Origin: a virus
Length of the DNA: 49,269 nt
IMG/VR virus record: IMGVR_UViG_3300002835_000298
Span: 1 to 49,269 of that record
Direction: 5' to 3' (one strand)
The position numbers and the translations under genes are program-made. The notes under the pieces are model-generated. The model did no database searches, was not told the DNA's origin, and worked only from the letters and a program-made list of their open reading frames with translations. This document shows positions 34,079 to 42,519 of the stretch, piece by piece (the first letter of the stretch is position 1; every line of letters begins with the position of its first letter).

Positions 34079-34764
34079 ATATAATTTGAATCTAATGTAA
34101 GTGAATCAAACACATTTTCAGAATCAATTGATTTATTTGGCTGTCTTTGTTTTAGTAAACTTACTTGATCAATCAAAACAGGTAAAAACACATAATGTTT
34201 AAGTATCTTTAACGTTTTCTTTTGTATCTGTATATCAACTGCTGCCCAAGCTTGATGATTAGTGTCAAGTAAAACTGGTATACTTGACTTTTTTATCATA
34301 TAAGCATGCGTACACATAGGAGGATGTGTAGTTGTAATAATATTATCAGATATCTTTATTTGATAATCTTCTGGCGGTAAACAACAATGTCCAACAAAAA
34401 CATATTGCCAATCATCAGGAAGTTGTTTTTTAAATTCTAAAAATCTTTCTTGAAAATTTTCACATAAAAATGCATCATCTTCTAATATAAGAATTTCATC
34501 ATAAGGTAAATGCCAAAGTGTCTGCCACAACATATAATGAGATAACAAACATCCAATTCTACCTTGTTTTATAAAGTAGTCAGGTCCAGAAGGATCATCA
34601 TCATTATATGGTATTGTAGTTCTTAATCCAAATTTTGCACCATTAATACCATCAAAAAATTCAACTTCTAATCCATTTTGTTTAAAATGACGTTCTGCAT
34701 ACTCTTTTCTTTTAGGAGTATCTTTTAACGTTAAACAGAATATTTTTGGTAATTTATTTGACAT
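34075..34764 (-). CDS. GT25-like glycosyltransferase
   Basis: 229 residues from the ATG at 34764 (MSNKLPKIFCLTLKDTPKRK); an upstream ATG at 34782 gives six more residues and cannot be excluded. The GT25 pattern is clear: CLTLKDTPKRKEYAERHF, FFDGINGAKFG, GRIGCLLSHYMLWQ, ILILEDDAFLCENF (EDD), and THAYMIKKSSIPVLLDT. Residues 141-160 (EDYQIKISDNIITTTHPPMC) fit the acceptor side. This is a second GT25 enzyme in the operon, distinct from the gene at 32.2-32.8 kb. It overlaps its upstream neighbour by 11 nt. Confidence 0.82.
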   Translation of the reverse strand: MSNKLPKIFCLTLKDTPKRKEYAERHFKQNGLEVEFFDGINGAKFGLRTTIPYNDDDPSGPDYFIKQGRIGCLLSHYMLWQTLWHLPYDEILILEDDAFLCENFQERFLEFKKQLPDDWQYVFVGHCCLPPEDYQIKISDNIITTTHPPMCTHAYMIKKSSIPVLLDTNHQAWAAVDIQIQKKTLKILKHYVFLPVLIDQVSLLKQRQPNKSIDSENVFDSLTLDSNYI

Positions 34765-36229
34765 ACACACACTGAAATCCAATTTCTATAGGTTTAAAAT
34801 TATTTTTCAATAATTCAGATTTAATAACATTATAATCACAAACATCTGCTCTATCACACTCAAAAATAATTTTATTTAATTGATTATATAAAATAGGATT
34901 TTCTTTTAAAAAAGTTTCCAAAAATCCTTCACAATCAGCTACTAAAACATTAAATTTCAATGACAAACTATTTTGTAATTCATCCAAAGAAATATTAGGG
35001 ATATCAACAGATTTCATGTCAGTGATTGAATTGTTAATATCAACTGTGCTACCATAACCATTAAGTTTCAATTGATAATTTTTATTTGATATGATTCCTT
35101 TGTATATGTGAAATGAACATTTGTTTAAAATCATGTTCTTCTCAAGAACGTCCCAAACACTTGGATCTGGTTCTACGGATACTTGATTAGATTTATTTTC
35201 TATAATTTTATTAATAATACAAGAAACTGAACCATATCTAGCACCTAGTTCTAAAACAACATCTTTTTTATCAATATATTTAGCAACTATAAGTTGTTCA
35301 TCTCTTTCATATTCCCAATGAGGAGAAATTATATTATTTTCATTATATATAATTATATCAAACCTTTCACCAACAACTTTATTCCAAATATGTTTAATTA
35401 AGTATTTATATACTGAAATATATTTGTTGTCAGATATTCTTTTAACTCTATATACAAATATAGATTTTTTTGATTTTTTCAACTCATCTAAGATAAACTC
35501 AGACTTTTCACCTAGATGACCTCCATTAAATTTTAATCCATGTTTGTTTGTATTTGTTATAATTGGTTTTTCATGATACGTAGAAATCCACGGTCTATCA
35601 CAATCAACCATAATGTAATGATTAAATTTTTTCAATATTACCTCAGTTAATTCATAATCATCCGCTGTATCTTGTTGAAACCATCTTTCATCCATCTGAT
35701 AATCAACAAGATAATTAACAATATCTTTACTAATTAAGAAAAAATATCCAAATGGATAACTGCCTCCTTCCCAAAATGGTGAGGTGAATACACCATCAAT
35801 TGGCAATTCTTGAACATGATTATTCAGTTGATGCAAATCAATAATAGTATTACAATTACCTCTAACTATGTAGTCATATTTATTTTTAAAAATATCCATT
35901 GCAATTAATGTTTTATATATAATATGACCATGTGATTTATCAAATGGTATGTTTATGATATCATCATCAATTATGTAATTTTCTTTGATTCTATAATCCG
36001 TTCTTATAAAAAATACTTTAATATGTTCTTCGATGTTTAGATATTCAATCATTTTTCTCCAAATTACATAACCTATTGCCCATCTTTGTTCTGATGAAAC
36101 ATTATAATTTTCGTATATTGGATCTAGATCATATTTTTCATATGCCCATTTGACATTTTCTTCCCAAACTAAAACATCATTTTCTGATTTAAAATCAGGC
36201 AATATTACTAGTATAACGGTAGTTTTCAT
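34754..36229 (-). CDS. Glycosyltransferase-like plus FkbM methyltransferase fusion
   Basis: 491 residues. The N-terminal 280 residues resemble a GT-A type transferase (TTVILVILPDFKSENDVLVW, YIVRGNCNTIIDLHQL, then DGVFTSPFWEGGSYPF and DYQMDERWFQQDTADDYELT), but no plain DxD motif is obvious. From about 325 there is an FkbM-type methyltransferase: VVLELGARYGSVSCI (motif I), VSVEPDPSVWDVLEKNM, SLDELQNSLSLKFNVLVADC and IIFECDRADV. A single protein may therefore add and then methylate a sugar, for instance to cap a chain. It overlaps the preceding gene by 4 nt. Confidence 0.75.
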   Translation of the reverse strand: MKTTVILVILPDFKSENDVLVWEENVKWAYEKYDLDPIYENYNVSSEQRWAIGYVIWRKMIEYLNIEEHIKVFFIRTDYRIKENYIIDDDIINIPFDKSHGHIIYKTLIAMDIFKNKYDYIVRGNCNTIIDLHQLNNHVQELPIDGVFTSPFWEGGSYPFGYFFLISKDIVNYLVDYQMDERWFQQDTADDYELTEVILKKFNHYIMVDCDRPWISTYHEKPIITNTNKHGLKFNGGHLGEKSEFILDELKKSKKSIFVYRVKRISDNKYISVYKYLIKHIWNKVVGERFDIIIYNENNIISPHWEYERDEQLIVAKYIDKKDVVLELGARYGSVSCIINKIIENKSNQVSVEPDPSVWDVLEKNMILNKCSFHIYKGIISNKNYQLKLNGYGSTVDINNSITDMKSVDIPNISLDELQNSLSLKFNVLVADCEGFLETFLKENPILYNQLNKIIFECDRADVCDYNVIKSELLKNNFKPIEIGFQCVYVK

Positions 36230-38664
36230 ATTTTTATAATTCCTGTTTTTTCGTCATTCAATCCAAAACTAACAATAAATTTTCCGTCTTTTTCTATAGC
36301 TCCACATGGAAAAATTACTAATGGACTTATATTTTTCAATACTCTCTCATCAATTTCATTTCCATACAATATTGGTTCTTTTGAAATTTCAACAATTTTA
36401 AATGGTGGAACACTTTCAAATTTATAGTATCCCATGAAATACTGTCTCTTTGGATGTTTCCACGGTAAACTACTATGGAAAAAATTGTGGTAATATCCAT
36501 CTTTTAAGATTGGATTGCTGCCCATTCTACACTCACCAAAATCCCACATTTCACTAATATCTTGAAAATGTTTATATTCTGTTACTACTTTTTTTGTAGT
36601 TAAATCCACCTCAAGAACTACATGGGGATTCATTCTATATACAATCATTAAAGAATTGTTTTGAATAAACCATGTCCAGTTCTTTTGATGAATTGTATTT
36701 TCCTCTATTGTTTTACCGTTTCCATCGTATTCAATGTGTATGTTATCAATATGATTGAAATCTTTATCAAATACCAATACTTTTTGATGTACATATTTTA
36801 TATTACCATATTGGTAATTTGCGCATCCAACATAGTATTTGTTATCATGAAACAATACTCTAGGATCTTCATATTGTTCATTATCTACTTCATCTATAAT
36901 TTTTAACTTTAAATCCTTAACTACATTATATGAATCATCCAACTCATATAACTTTAAAGTGTTTTTAAACTTGTTCTTTCCAATTAATTTTGCATGTCTA
37001 ACTATCAAATAATTGGTACTGTCATTTGTAAATAAACATGAATTGAAGTAAAAATTCTTATCATCATATGGTAAATCTACAATCTTAACATCTTTTTGTT
37101 GTTGAAAAATACTGTTTTTAAGATTTTTAATTACATAATGAACTGCATTTTTATTCCACAGTTTAATAATTGACTTATCTACATAATTGATTTCAGATAT
37201 GGAATGTTGTTCATTAACACCATTTAAGTAATTATATGTGACTTTATACAATCTAACTGATAGTTTTCTTGTGTCAAAGTTTTCAATATTTGAAATATTT
37301 GACGGAACAAATATAGATTGTTCTGTTTTTATTACTCTGTCATATATCTTAATTTTATTTACTCCTCTTATTAGATTAACTTTGAATCCATTTACTGAAA
37401 ATTTTTGGTTTTCAAACCCAGCAACTAATTCTAATTCAATTGATTGAATTGATTCATCAAATATATAAAACTCTGACTTATCTGATAACCATCTAAATGC
37501 AATATTGTTCTCATATTCCAACTCATATAAACCTTCACCAAAACAAAAATTATATTTTTTATAAAACAATTCCAGTTGACTTGGAAGTTTTGATCTCATC
37601 AAAAAACAAGCATGATCAATAGATGCTTGTGCCCATGTATAACTTCCGTCCAAGTCAAATTGGAAAAACTTTTTGTTTTCCGCATTTATAGATTTGAGTT
37701 CAAAATCAACTAATCCTGCATAATCATTTCCCAAAAATTCAACTTGACCACCATGTCCAGTTACAATAACTGACTTGTTTTTATTAAATGAATCAAATAT
37801 TCCTAAACCAAATCCTTCAGCTTTAGTTAACTGAACATAACAATCAGATATATCATGCAATGATTGCATTTCATCATATGTCAAATTTTCTTTTATGAAA
37901 ATAATAGGTGGATGTTTAGGATTATTAGTATCCTTTAATACTTTCATTAGTTCTTCTAAACATTTAAGTTGTTCTTCATATGAATAATTCAACCTAAACG
38001 TTTTTACTATGAGCAATACACCTTCTTGATCCGTAAATGTCTTACAAAACGCATGTACTGTTTCAGATATACCTTTTCTAGGAATTAATTGTCCTATAGT
38101 TAGAAATTTATAAGAAGAATTAAAATCAATTTTATTAAAATCACCATTGTATATTATGGTAGATTTATTTTCTAAAATATGTTTTAAATCATATGATTTG
38201 TATGGGTAATCTACATACAAATGGGGATCAATAGTAATAGATTTATTGACCCCACTTTTTTCAAATACTTTTTTATTCCATTTTGTAGGAACACTTACTT
38301 GTGTAACTTGACTTGTATTAATAAAATCTACCCATTCAGGTATTAATTTATTAAATTCCCATACAGTTCTACCTATTACTGTTTTACCTTCACACTGTAT
38401 ATTTAAGTCTTCTATGATCTTTTGCCAAATATCAGGAGTAGAATGAATTATAACAGTATCAATTTCATTCTCTGGAATATTGTTATTTCTATATTTGTTT
38501 ATATAACCATCAAATTCAGTTGTTTCCGCAGTCAATGACTGATCACATAGAAACGTTGTCCACTTGACATTTATACCCTTCTTTATTAGATCATACACAT
38601 ACCCCTTGGACGCATTTGCATATCCTGATGTTCCTGTCTGACTAATATAATGTACATTACGCAT
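36226..38664 (-). CDS. GT4 glycosyltransferase fused to GH130-like propeller
   Basis: 812 residues, first gene of the nine-gene minus-strand operon. Residues about 1-330 are a GT4-like GT-B enzyme (FLTIGQLIPRKGISETVHAF, then VQLTKAEGFGLGIFDSFNKN, the E-x7-E region, and VTGHGGQVEFLG). Residues about 430-480 form a linker. Residues about 505-812 look like a GH130-type five-bladed propeller: NEQYEDPRVLFHDNKYYVG, GECRMGSNPILKDGYYHNFF, YFMGYYKFESVPPFKIVEIS, VIFPCGAIEKDGKFIVSFGL. GH130 enzymes phosphorolyse or hydrolyse beta-mannosides. The fusion suggests one protein that both builds and trims a glycan, or a propeller used only for binding. Catalytic residues cannot be confirmed. Confidence 0.75.
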   Translation of the reverse strand: MRNVHYISQTGTSGYANASKGYVYDLIKKGINVKWTTFLCDQSLTAETTEFDGYINKYRNNNIPENEIDTVIIHSTPDIWQKIIEDLNIQCEGKTVIGRTVWEFNKLIPEWVDFINTSQVTQVSVPTKWNKKVFEKSGVNKSITIDPHLYVDYPYKSYDLKHILENKSTIIYNGDFNKIDFNSSYKFLTIGQLIPRKGISETVHAFCKTFTDQEGVLLIVKTFRLNYSYEEQLKCLEELMKVLKDTNNPKHPPIIFIKENLTYDEMQSLHDISDCYVQLTKAEGFGLGIFDSFNKNKSVIVTGHGGQVEFLGNDYAGLVDFELKSINAENKKFFQFDLDGSYTWAQASIDHACFLMRSKLPSQLELFYKKYNFCFGEGLYELEYENNIAFRWLSDKSEFYIFDESIQSIELELVAGFENQKFSVNGFKVNLIRGVNKIKIYDRVIKTEQSIFVPSNISNIENFDTRKLSVRLYKVTYNYLNGVNEQHSISEINYVDKSIIKLWNKNAVHYVIKNLKNSIFQQQKDVKIVDLPYDDKNFYFNSCLFTNDSTNYLIVRHAKLIGKNKFKNTLKLYELDDSYNVVKDLKLKIIDEVDNEQYEDPRVLFHDNKYYVGCANYQYGNIKYVHQKVLVFDKDFNHIDNIHIEYDGNGKTIEENTIHQKNWTWFIQNNSLMIVYRMNPHVVLEVDLTTKKVVTEYKHFQDISEMWDFGECRMGSNPILKDGYYHNFFHSSLPWKHPKRQYFMGYYKFESVPPFKIVEISKEPILYGNEIDERVLKNISPLVIFPCGAIEKDGKFIVSFGLNDEKTGIIKI

Positions 38665-38704
38665 AACTTGGGTATAACTATCAAATAGACAAAATCATTT
38701 ATAA

Positions 38705-39292
38705 TTATATTTTTAAAAACCGTTCAACCTTCCAAATCTTATAAGTTACCCACGTTGCGGATTTATGAATACTCCTACAGATAAAAGTAATTGTTTTGTT
38801 ATAAGGTTTACCAATCAATCTGTAAAATAGTGTATATTCGAATTTTTGTCTATTTGTCCAATATTCAACATCCTTTCTATGACGTTCTTTGCGTTCACTA
38901 TTATCAGTTGCGGTAAATTCTAACAGTTTAGCTTTAGTTACCTTGCCATCTACAAATGTAACATCATATTCAATCCAATAATCATATGTTTCATTAGTAT
39001 CACTATCATACGCATACAGTCTGACTGTATCTGTTATAGGGAAAATTTGTTGCCACCAAGTTTTGATTTCTTTACGAGTTGGTAATTTTTCAATTAAACT
39101 TTTAGCATTTGGATTACCGTCTGTATATTCATACTCTGCACAGTGTAACCAAAGTGTACCATCTTCACGGATTTCATACAAATCCATTGCGTTATCAAAA
39201 TCTTTGGTTTGATACTTGTTGTTACAGTAACCTTTAGGGTCTTCCGGCAATGGAAGTGGGTATTTACATACTATGTCGTCAAACATTCCCAT
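38705..39292 (-). CDS. Uncharacterised MFDxI-type phage protein
   Basis: 195 residues. The N-terminus MGMFDDIVCKYPLPLP is typical of an uncharacterised family found in many phages and bacteria, which starts MGMFD and has an early C-x-x-PLP motif. DFDNAMDLYEIREDGTLWL also fits that family. The C-terminal half (FTATDNSERKERHRKDVEYW) is charged. Separated by 3 nt from the preceding 77-residue gene, so transcribed from the consensus promoter at 39547-39575, most likely early. Function unknown. Confidence 0.65.
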   Translation of the reverse strand: MGMFDDIVCKYPLPLPEDPKGYCNNKYQTKDFDNAMDLYEIREDGTLWLHCAEYEYTDGNPNAKSLIEKLPTRKEIKTWWQQIFPITDTVRLYAYDSDTNETYDYWIEYDVTFVDGKVTKAKLLEFTATDNSERKERHRKDVEYWTNRQKFEYTLFYRLIGKPYNKTITFICRSIHKSATWVTYKIWKVERFLKI

Positions 39293-39295
39293 AAA

Positions 39296-39529
39296 TTAAT
39301 TTCCTTTATTTTTGTGTTCTTGAATATCATAAAGAAAATCACGAAATGAAATATAATCATCAATATCTACTTGTGGTACTCCATCAACTTCATAATCTTT
39401 GATATAATCTAAGATGATATTAACATAATAGCTTGGAATGGTAATTGTTTTACCATCAAACTTTAGATCATCATGTTGGATGATGATGGGATTGTTTACT
39501 TTGTCTTTAATAGTTAGTTCTTTTTCCAT
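39296..39529 (-). CDS. Small early protein of unknown function
   Basis: 77 residues, acidic (MEKELTIKDKVNNPIIIQHD...VDIDDYISFRDFLYDIQEHKNKGN). It is soluble and has no recognisable domain. First gene after the sigma-70-type promoter at 39547-39575, with a roughly 11-nt leader; it precedes the MFDxI-type gene by 3 nt. Small acidic early phage proteins often bind host enzymes, but there is no direct evidence here. Confidence 0.6.
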   Translation of the reverse strand: MEKELTIKDKVNNPIIIQHDDLKFDGKTITIPSYYVNIILDYIKDYEVDGVPQVDIDDYISFRDFLYDIQEHKNKGN

Positions 39530-39546
39530 ATATTTTAATTTTTAAC

Positions 39547-39575
39547 AGTATAGTTTCAAATCACTTAGATGTCAA
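39547..39575 (-). promoter_or_regulatory. Sigma-70-type promoter for small early genes
   Basis: Minus-strand TTGACA (39570-39575), a 17-nt spacer and TATACT (39547-39552): 6/6 and 5/6 matches to consensus. The expected transcription start is at about 39540, 11 nt before the ATG at 39529. Confidence 0.8.
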
Positions 39576-39609
39576 CGGTTTTGTTTTTATATTTATTTTT
39601 ATAATAATT

Positions 39610-39996
39610 ATGATCCGTATCTACTCAAAGGACGCTTTAAGAGTAAATTTGGAGGAAGAAAAGGCTTGTAGCAAACTTGTTACAAGTGGTTCAATTTATA
39701 CACTTTATGTAGAGTGTTGTGATATAAGACACAAAGTTAAAAACAGAGTGTTTATTGTAAAAGATAACGGTGAATGTGTTGGTTGGGCTGTAATTAAAGA
39801 ACGTAAATCATCCAGAACTACAAATTTTAAGTTTGAATTCATGGTGTATATACGCCGTAAGTACAGAAGAAAAGGAATTGGTACAAAATTATACAAAAGA
39901 GCCAAGAAATTCTTTAAACTCAAAGATAAAGAAATTAAAGTTTATATGACCACCAATTATAATTCTGAATTCTTTGACAAAGTTAGGAAGGTTTAA
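39610..39996 (+). CDS. GNAT-family N-acetyltransferase
   Basis: 128 residues. Motif A is FEFMVYIRRKYRRKGIGTKL (R/Q-x-x-G-x-G/A acetyl-CoA loop: RRKGIG at about 96-101), preceded by strand 4 (FMVYI) and followed by the helix YKRAKKFFK. The C-terminal IKVYMTTNYNSEFFDKV is strand 5. It transfers an acetyl group to an amine of an unknown substrate. Promoter sequences are ambiguous: ATATTTAT ends 13 nt and TATAAT 4 nt before the ATG. It is divergent from the early genes at 39.5 kb and overlaps the converging zinc-ribbon gene by 14 nt. Confidence 0.8.
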   Translation: MIRIYSKDALRVNLEEEKACSKLVTSGSIYTLYVECCDIRHKVKNRVFIVKDNGECVGWAVIKERKSSRTTNFKFEFMVYIRRKYRRKGIGTKLYKRAKKFFKLKDKEIKVYMTTNYNSEFFDKVRKV

Positions 39997-40264
39997 CAAA
40001 GAATATCTTGTGCATACCAGTCATATAAAAGGTATTCAAGTCCATATTCAATGCTTTACACTCCAACTCTCCAGGCCAAAAACCAGTCCATCTAGCAAAC
40101 TGCTTGTCATGATTAGTACAATCACAACCTAATTTCTGACCGCCACATTCACTACACCGTTCAATATCACACTTTTTCTTGTGCGTTTTACCAGCAACAA
40201 CTTTACAACTAAAACAATTATCTAGTTCAACCTTCTGACATACTGGAGTTTGTTTCTTTTTCAT
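39983..40264 (-). CDS. Cys-rich putative zinc-binding protein after clamp loader
   Basis: 93 residues from the ATG at 40264, chosen because it overlaps the clamp-loader stop by 4 nt (ATGA); the longer frame begins 30 nt earlier. Cys/His motifs: CQKVELDNCFSC, HKKKCDIERCSECGG and LGCDCTNHD, i.e. several knuckles that may bind zinc. WTGFWPGELECKALN follows. The CDIERCSECGGQ segment is seen in small bacterial and phage proteins of unknown function. In T4 the gene after gp44 encodes the clamp-loader partner gp62; this protein is shorter and unlike gp62, and no other candidate is in the window. Confidence 0.65.
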   Translation of the reverse strand: MKKKQTPVCQKVELDNCFSCKVVAGKTHKKKCDIERCSECGGQKLGCDCTNHDKQFARWTGFWPGELECKALNMDLNTFYMTGMHKIFFVKPS

Positions 40265-41211
40265 TTGAGATCCTTGAGTAGTTTGCCAATACAAGCCATA
40301 AAAGTTATCTCTTTATTGACAACCATTGCACTCTGATACATATATTCAGCAATAACTAAAACTGCCAAAGTTTGTTTACCATTAGAATAATCATCCACCT
40401 TATTGTACAAAGTATCATAAATCTCCTCAAAATGCTTAATATCACTATTTGCAATCAATTGACGGATATCATTAAAAGCACTTGGTGACTTGGATTTGAT
40501 CAATTCAATAACCTTGTTCTTTACATCTACACTGGTACTGTTCAATTCACTGATTTTGATCTTACCGTCAAGAACACTTTGTTGACTGTAGTTTAGAATC
40601 TTACGGATATCTGGATAGTAAGTGTTAACAATATATCCTAGATCTTCTGGTGTATATTGTACAGATTCCTTATCCAAAATCATCTTTAGATGTACCGCTA
40701 CTTCTTTCTTGCTCAACGGTTCAATCTTATAAGTCTGACAACGTGAAACCAAAGCGGGAATAATCTTCTCTACATAGTTACAAGTCAGAATAAACCGTGT
40801 AGTCAAACTATAGGTTTCCATCATGTTACGTAGAGCAGCTTGAGCTTCTGGACTCAAGAAGTCAGATTCATCAAGGATAATAACCTTAATCTTCCTAAAA
40901 CCAACACTACTAGCAAAACCTTTGATCTTGGTTCGTACATTGTCTACACTGTTTTCATCAGATGCATTAATATACATCACATCACAGTCAATATTCTTTG
41001 TAATAGCCTTAGCCAATGTAGTCTTGCCAGTACCAGCAGTACCATAAAACAACAAATGAGGAATATCATGTTTCTCAATATAACCCTTGACAGTATCTTT
41101 CAACTGTTGATTTCCAACATAATTCTCTAAAGTGTTGGGACGGTACTTCTCAACCCATAGATAATGTTGCGTTTCAGTTTGTTTAACTTCTTCAAATGCA
41201 ATAAAACTCAT
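40261..41211 (-). CDS. 44: Clamp-loader ATPase subunit (gp44/RFC-small-like)
   Basis: 316 residues of an AAA+ clamp loader. WVEKYRPNTLENYVGNQQLK (19-38) is the standard N-terminal motif. Walker A is FYGTAGTGKTTLA (55-67), Walker B VIILDESDFLS (110-120), sensor 1 ILTCNYVEKI (141-150), and the SRC motif is at 156-158 (arginine finger). It would load the gp45-type sliding clamp for the replicative polymerase. It is shorter than T4 gp44-type proteins by little. A candidate promoter (41221-41248) lies between it and the terminator after the clamp gene, so its expression is separate from the clamp. Confidence 0.92.
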   Translation of the reverse strand: MSFIAFEEVKQTETQHYLWVEKYRPNTLENYVGNQQLKDTVKGYIEKHDIPHLLFYGTAGTGKTTLAKAITKNIDCDVMYINASDENSVDNVRTKIKGFASSVGFRKIKVIILDESDFLSPEAQAALRNMMETYSLTTRFILTCNYVEKIIPALVSRCQTYKIEPLSKKEVAVHLKMILDKESVQYTPEDLGYIVNTYYPDIRKILNYSQQSVLDGKIKISELNSTSVDVKNKVIELIKSKSPSAFNDIRQLIANSDIKHFEEIYDTLYNKVDDYSNGKQTLAVLVIAEYMYQSAMVVNKEITFMACIGKLLKDLK

Positions 41212-41220
41212 ATCTTTAAT

Positions 41221-41248
41221 AGATTACCATGTTTGGTCCAAAAGTCAA
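41221..41248 (-). promoter_or_regulatory. Candidate sigma-70 promoter for clamp-loader gene
   Basis: Minus-strand TTGACT (41243-41248), a 16-nt spacer, then TAATCT (41221-41226). The -10 is weak (3/6). The ATG at 41211 is 9 nt past it. Its position just downstream of the clamp-gene terminator supports it. Confidence 0.45.
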
Positions 41249-41250
41249 CC

Positions 41251-41281
41251 AACAAAAAACCCGGCACAACAGGTGCCGGGA
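41251..41281 (-). terminator. Rho-independent terminator after sliding-clamp gene
   Basis: A perfect 8-bp GC-rich stem CCCGGCAC / GTGCCGGG (41260-41267 and 41273-41280) with a 5-nt loop. Read on the minus strand it is followed by TTTTTTG. It sits 39 nt after the end of the clamp gene. Confidence 0.88.
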
Positions 41282-41319
41282 GATGATGATGTATGTTTTG
41301 TCTTTCTTTTCTCTAAATT

Positions 41320-42057
41320 TTAGTCAATGGTCTTGAGTTCAACTAGGTAATAGTTAGCGGTAAATTCACCACAAGTGAACTCAACTACACTAAGACCAGC
41401 GTCACTTACCTTCAAGGTTGCGTCAGTACAGTCCTTGTTAGCAATAAGGATCTCTTTTAGATGGTTTGCGTTGAAACTAATGTTCTTCGCAACCTTGTCC
41501 TTACCATTCTTAGTGGCAACATTCAACTTAATACGGTTACTGTTGATACTTGAATGACCAATTACCAATTCAAGTACACCTTTCTTGTTCATAAGAAGAG
41601 TGAATGTTTCAACGTCTGGAAGAGCATTCTTTGAAGAGATGTAACGTGAAATAAATTCGGCGTCAAGAGCAATCTCTGCATTGGTAGGAGGAAGTTTCTT
41701 GAGTGGAGGAGCTACTGGAATAACACTTAGATCAGCAGTTACATACTGTACATCAGTATGATCATCACTGAATACAATACTAGTGATCTTATCACCACTG
41801 GTATTATACGATCCGTTGATGTTATCACCAAGTACATTAAGTAGCTTTACCAACTTGGAAGTATCATTGATACCCAATTCAGCATCAGTTAGATCTTCAA
41901 AGTTATTGAAGGTGACGTTCAACAGAACGTTTTTGTCTTCAGTAATAGCACTTGTCTTGAGTTGTTTGTTATTCTTATCAACTACCCACTTTACGGATTC
42001 AATTGTACCGCCAAGGTAGTACTTGCTGATAAACGTCTTTAATGTGTCTTTTGTCAT
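41320..42057 (-). CDS. 45: Sliding clamp (gp45-like)
   Basis: 245 residues, close to T4 gp45 (228). The N-terminal domain (LKTFISKYYLGGTIESVKW...INDTSKLVKLLNVLGDNING) and the C-terminal domain (IALDAEFISRYISSKNALPD, then SINSNRIKLNV, LKEILIANKDCTDATLKVSD) match the gp45 repeat of two similar folds. The end TCGEFTANYYLVELKTID is typical. It would form a ring holding the family B polymerase on DNA and, in T4, also couples late transcription to replication through late sigma gp55. No late sigma is in the window. It precedes the clamp loader, separated by a terminator. Confidence 0.9.
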   Translation of the reverse strand: MTKDTLKTFISKYYLGGTIESVKWVVDKNNKQLKTSAITEDKNVLLNVTFNNFEDLTDAELGINDTSKLVKLLNVLGDNINGSYNTSGDKITSIVFSDDHTDVQYVTADLSVIPVAPPLKKLPPTNAEIALDAEFISRYISSKNALPDVETFTLLMNKKGVLELVIGHSSINSNRIKLNVATKNGKDKVAKNISFNANHLKEILIANKDCTDATLKVSDAGLSVVEFTCGEFTANYYLVELKTID

Positions 42058-42097
42058 ACTTTTTTAGTCTACTATACTTTTTTGTTTTGTCTATTTT

Positions 42098-42514
42098 TTA
42101 TTTTGATTCGAAATCAAAAAATTCTTTGGCTGTTTCAGTGTAATCATCAGGTAAAACCATACATGAAGTTCCGTCAACTTTATATAAATCACTTGGTGAG
42201 ATATAAAAATATCCTATCTTGTAGTCTGCATAAGCTACACTTCTCATTTGATAGTACACTTTTACATCACAATCAGTTGTTCTAAATTCAATGTAATATA
42301 CTTTTGGGTCACTTAATCTATATAACTGACTACACGGTATATACAATGCATTACAAATGATTTGATTTTTATTAAATTCTACATATGGTCCACGTTGTCC
42401 TATAACCACTCTGTTATAACCTTTAGAAATAGCAAAATGTGGTGCATTTAGATACAAAGGGATATTTGATCCATCCTCTATTGGAATGGTTAGCATTTCT
42501 TTATATTTACTCAT
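42098..42514 (-). CDS. Unknown protein between polymerase and clamp genes
   Basis: 138 residues (MSKYKEMLTIPIEDGSNIPL...). It is beta-rich with a Tyr/Phe-rich middle (KVYYIEFRTTDCDVKVYYQM, YADYKIGYFYISPSDLY) and has no TM, signal or recognisable domain. It starts 5 nt after the polymerase stop, so it is in the same transcript. T4 has regA or gp62 near this place, but no similarity to either is seen. A replication-associated role is only suggested by position. Confidence 0.6.
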   Translation of the reverse strand: MSKYKEMLTIPIEDGSNIPLYLNAPHFAISKGYNRVVIGQRGPYVEFNKNQIICNALYIPCSQLYRLSDPKVYYIEFRTTDCDVKVYYQMRSVAYADYKIGYFYISPSDLYKVDGTSCMVLPDDYTETAKEFFDFESK

Positions 42515-42519
42515 AACAA

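Noticed and set aside
42058-42097. Sigma-70 promoter for the sliding-clamp gene
   Set aside because: A TATAGT -10 is present on the minus strand, but no -35 match at 16-18 nt was found.
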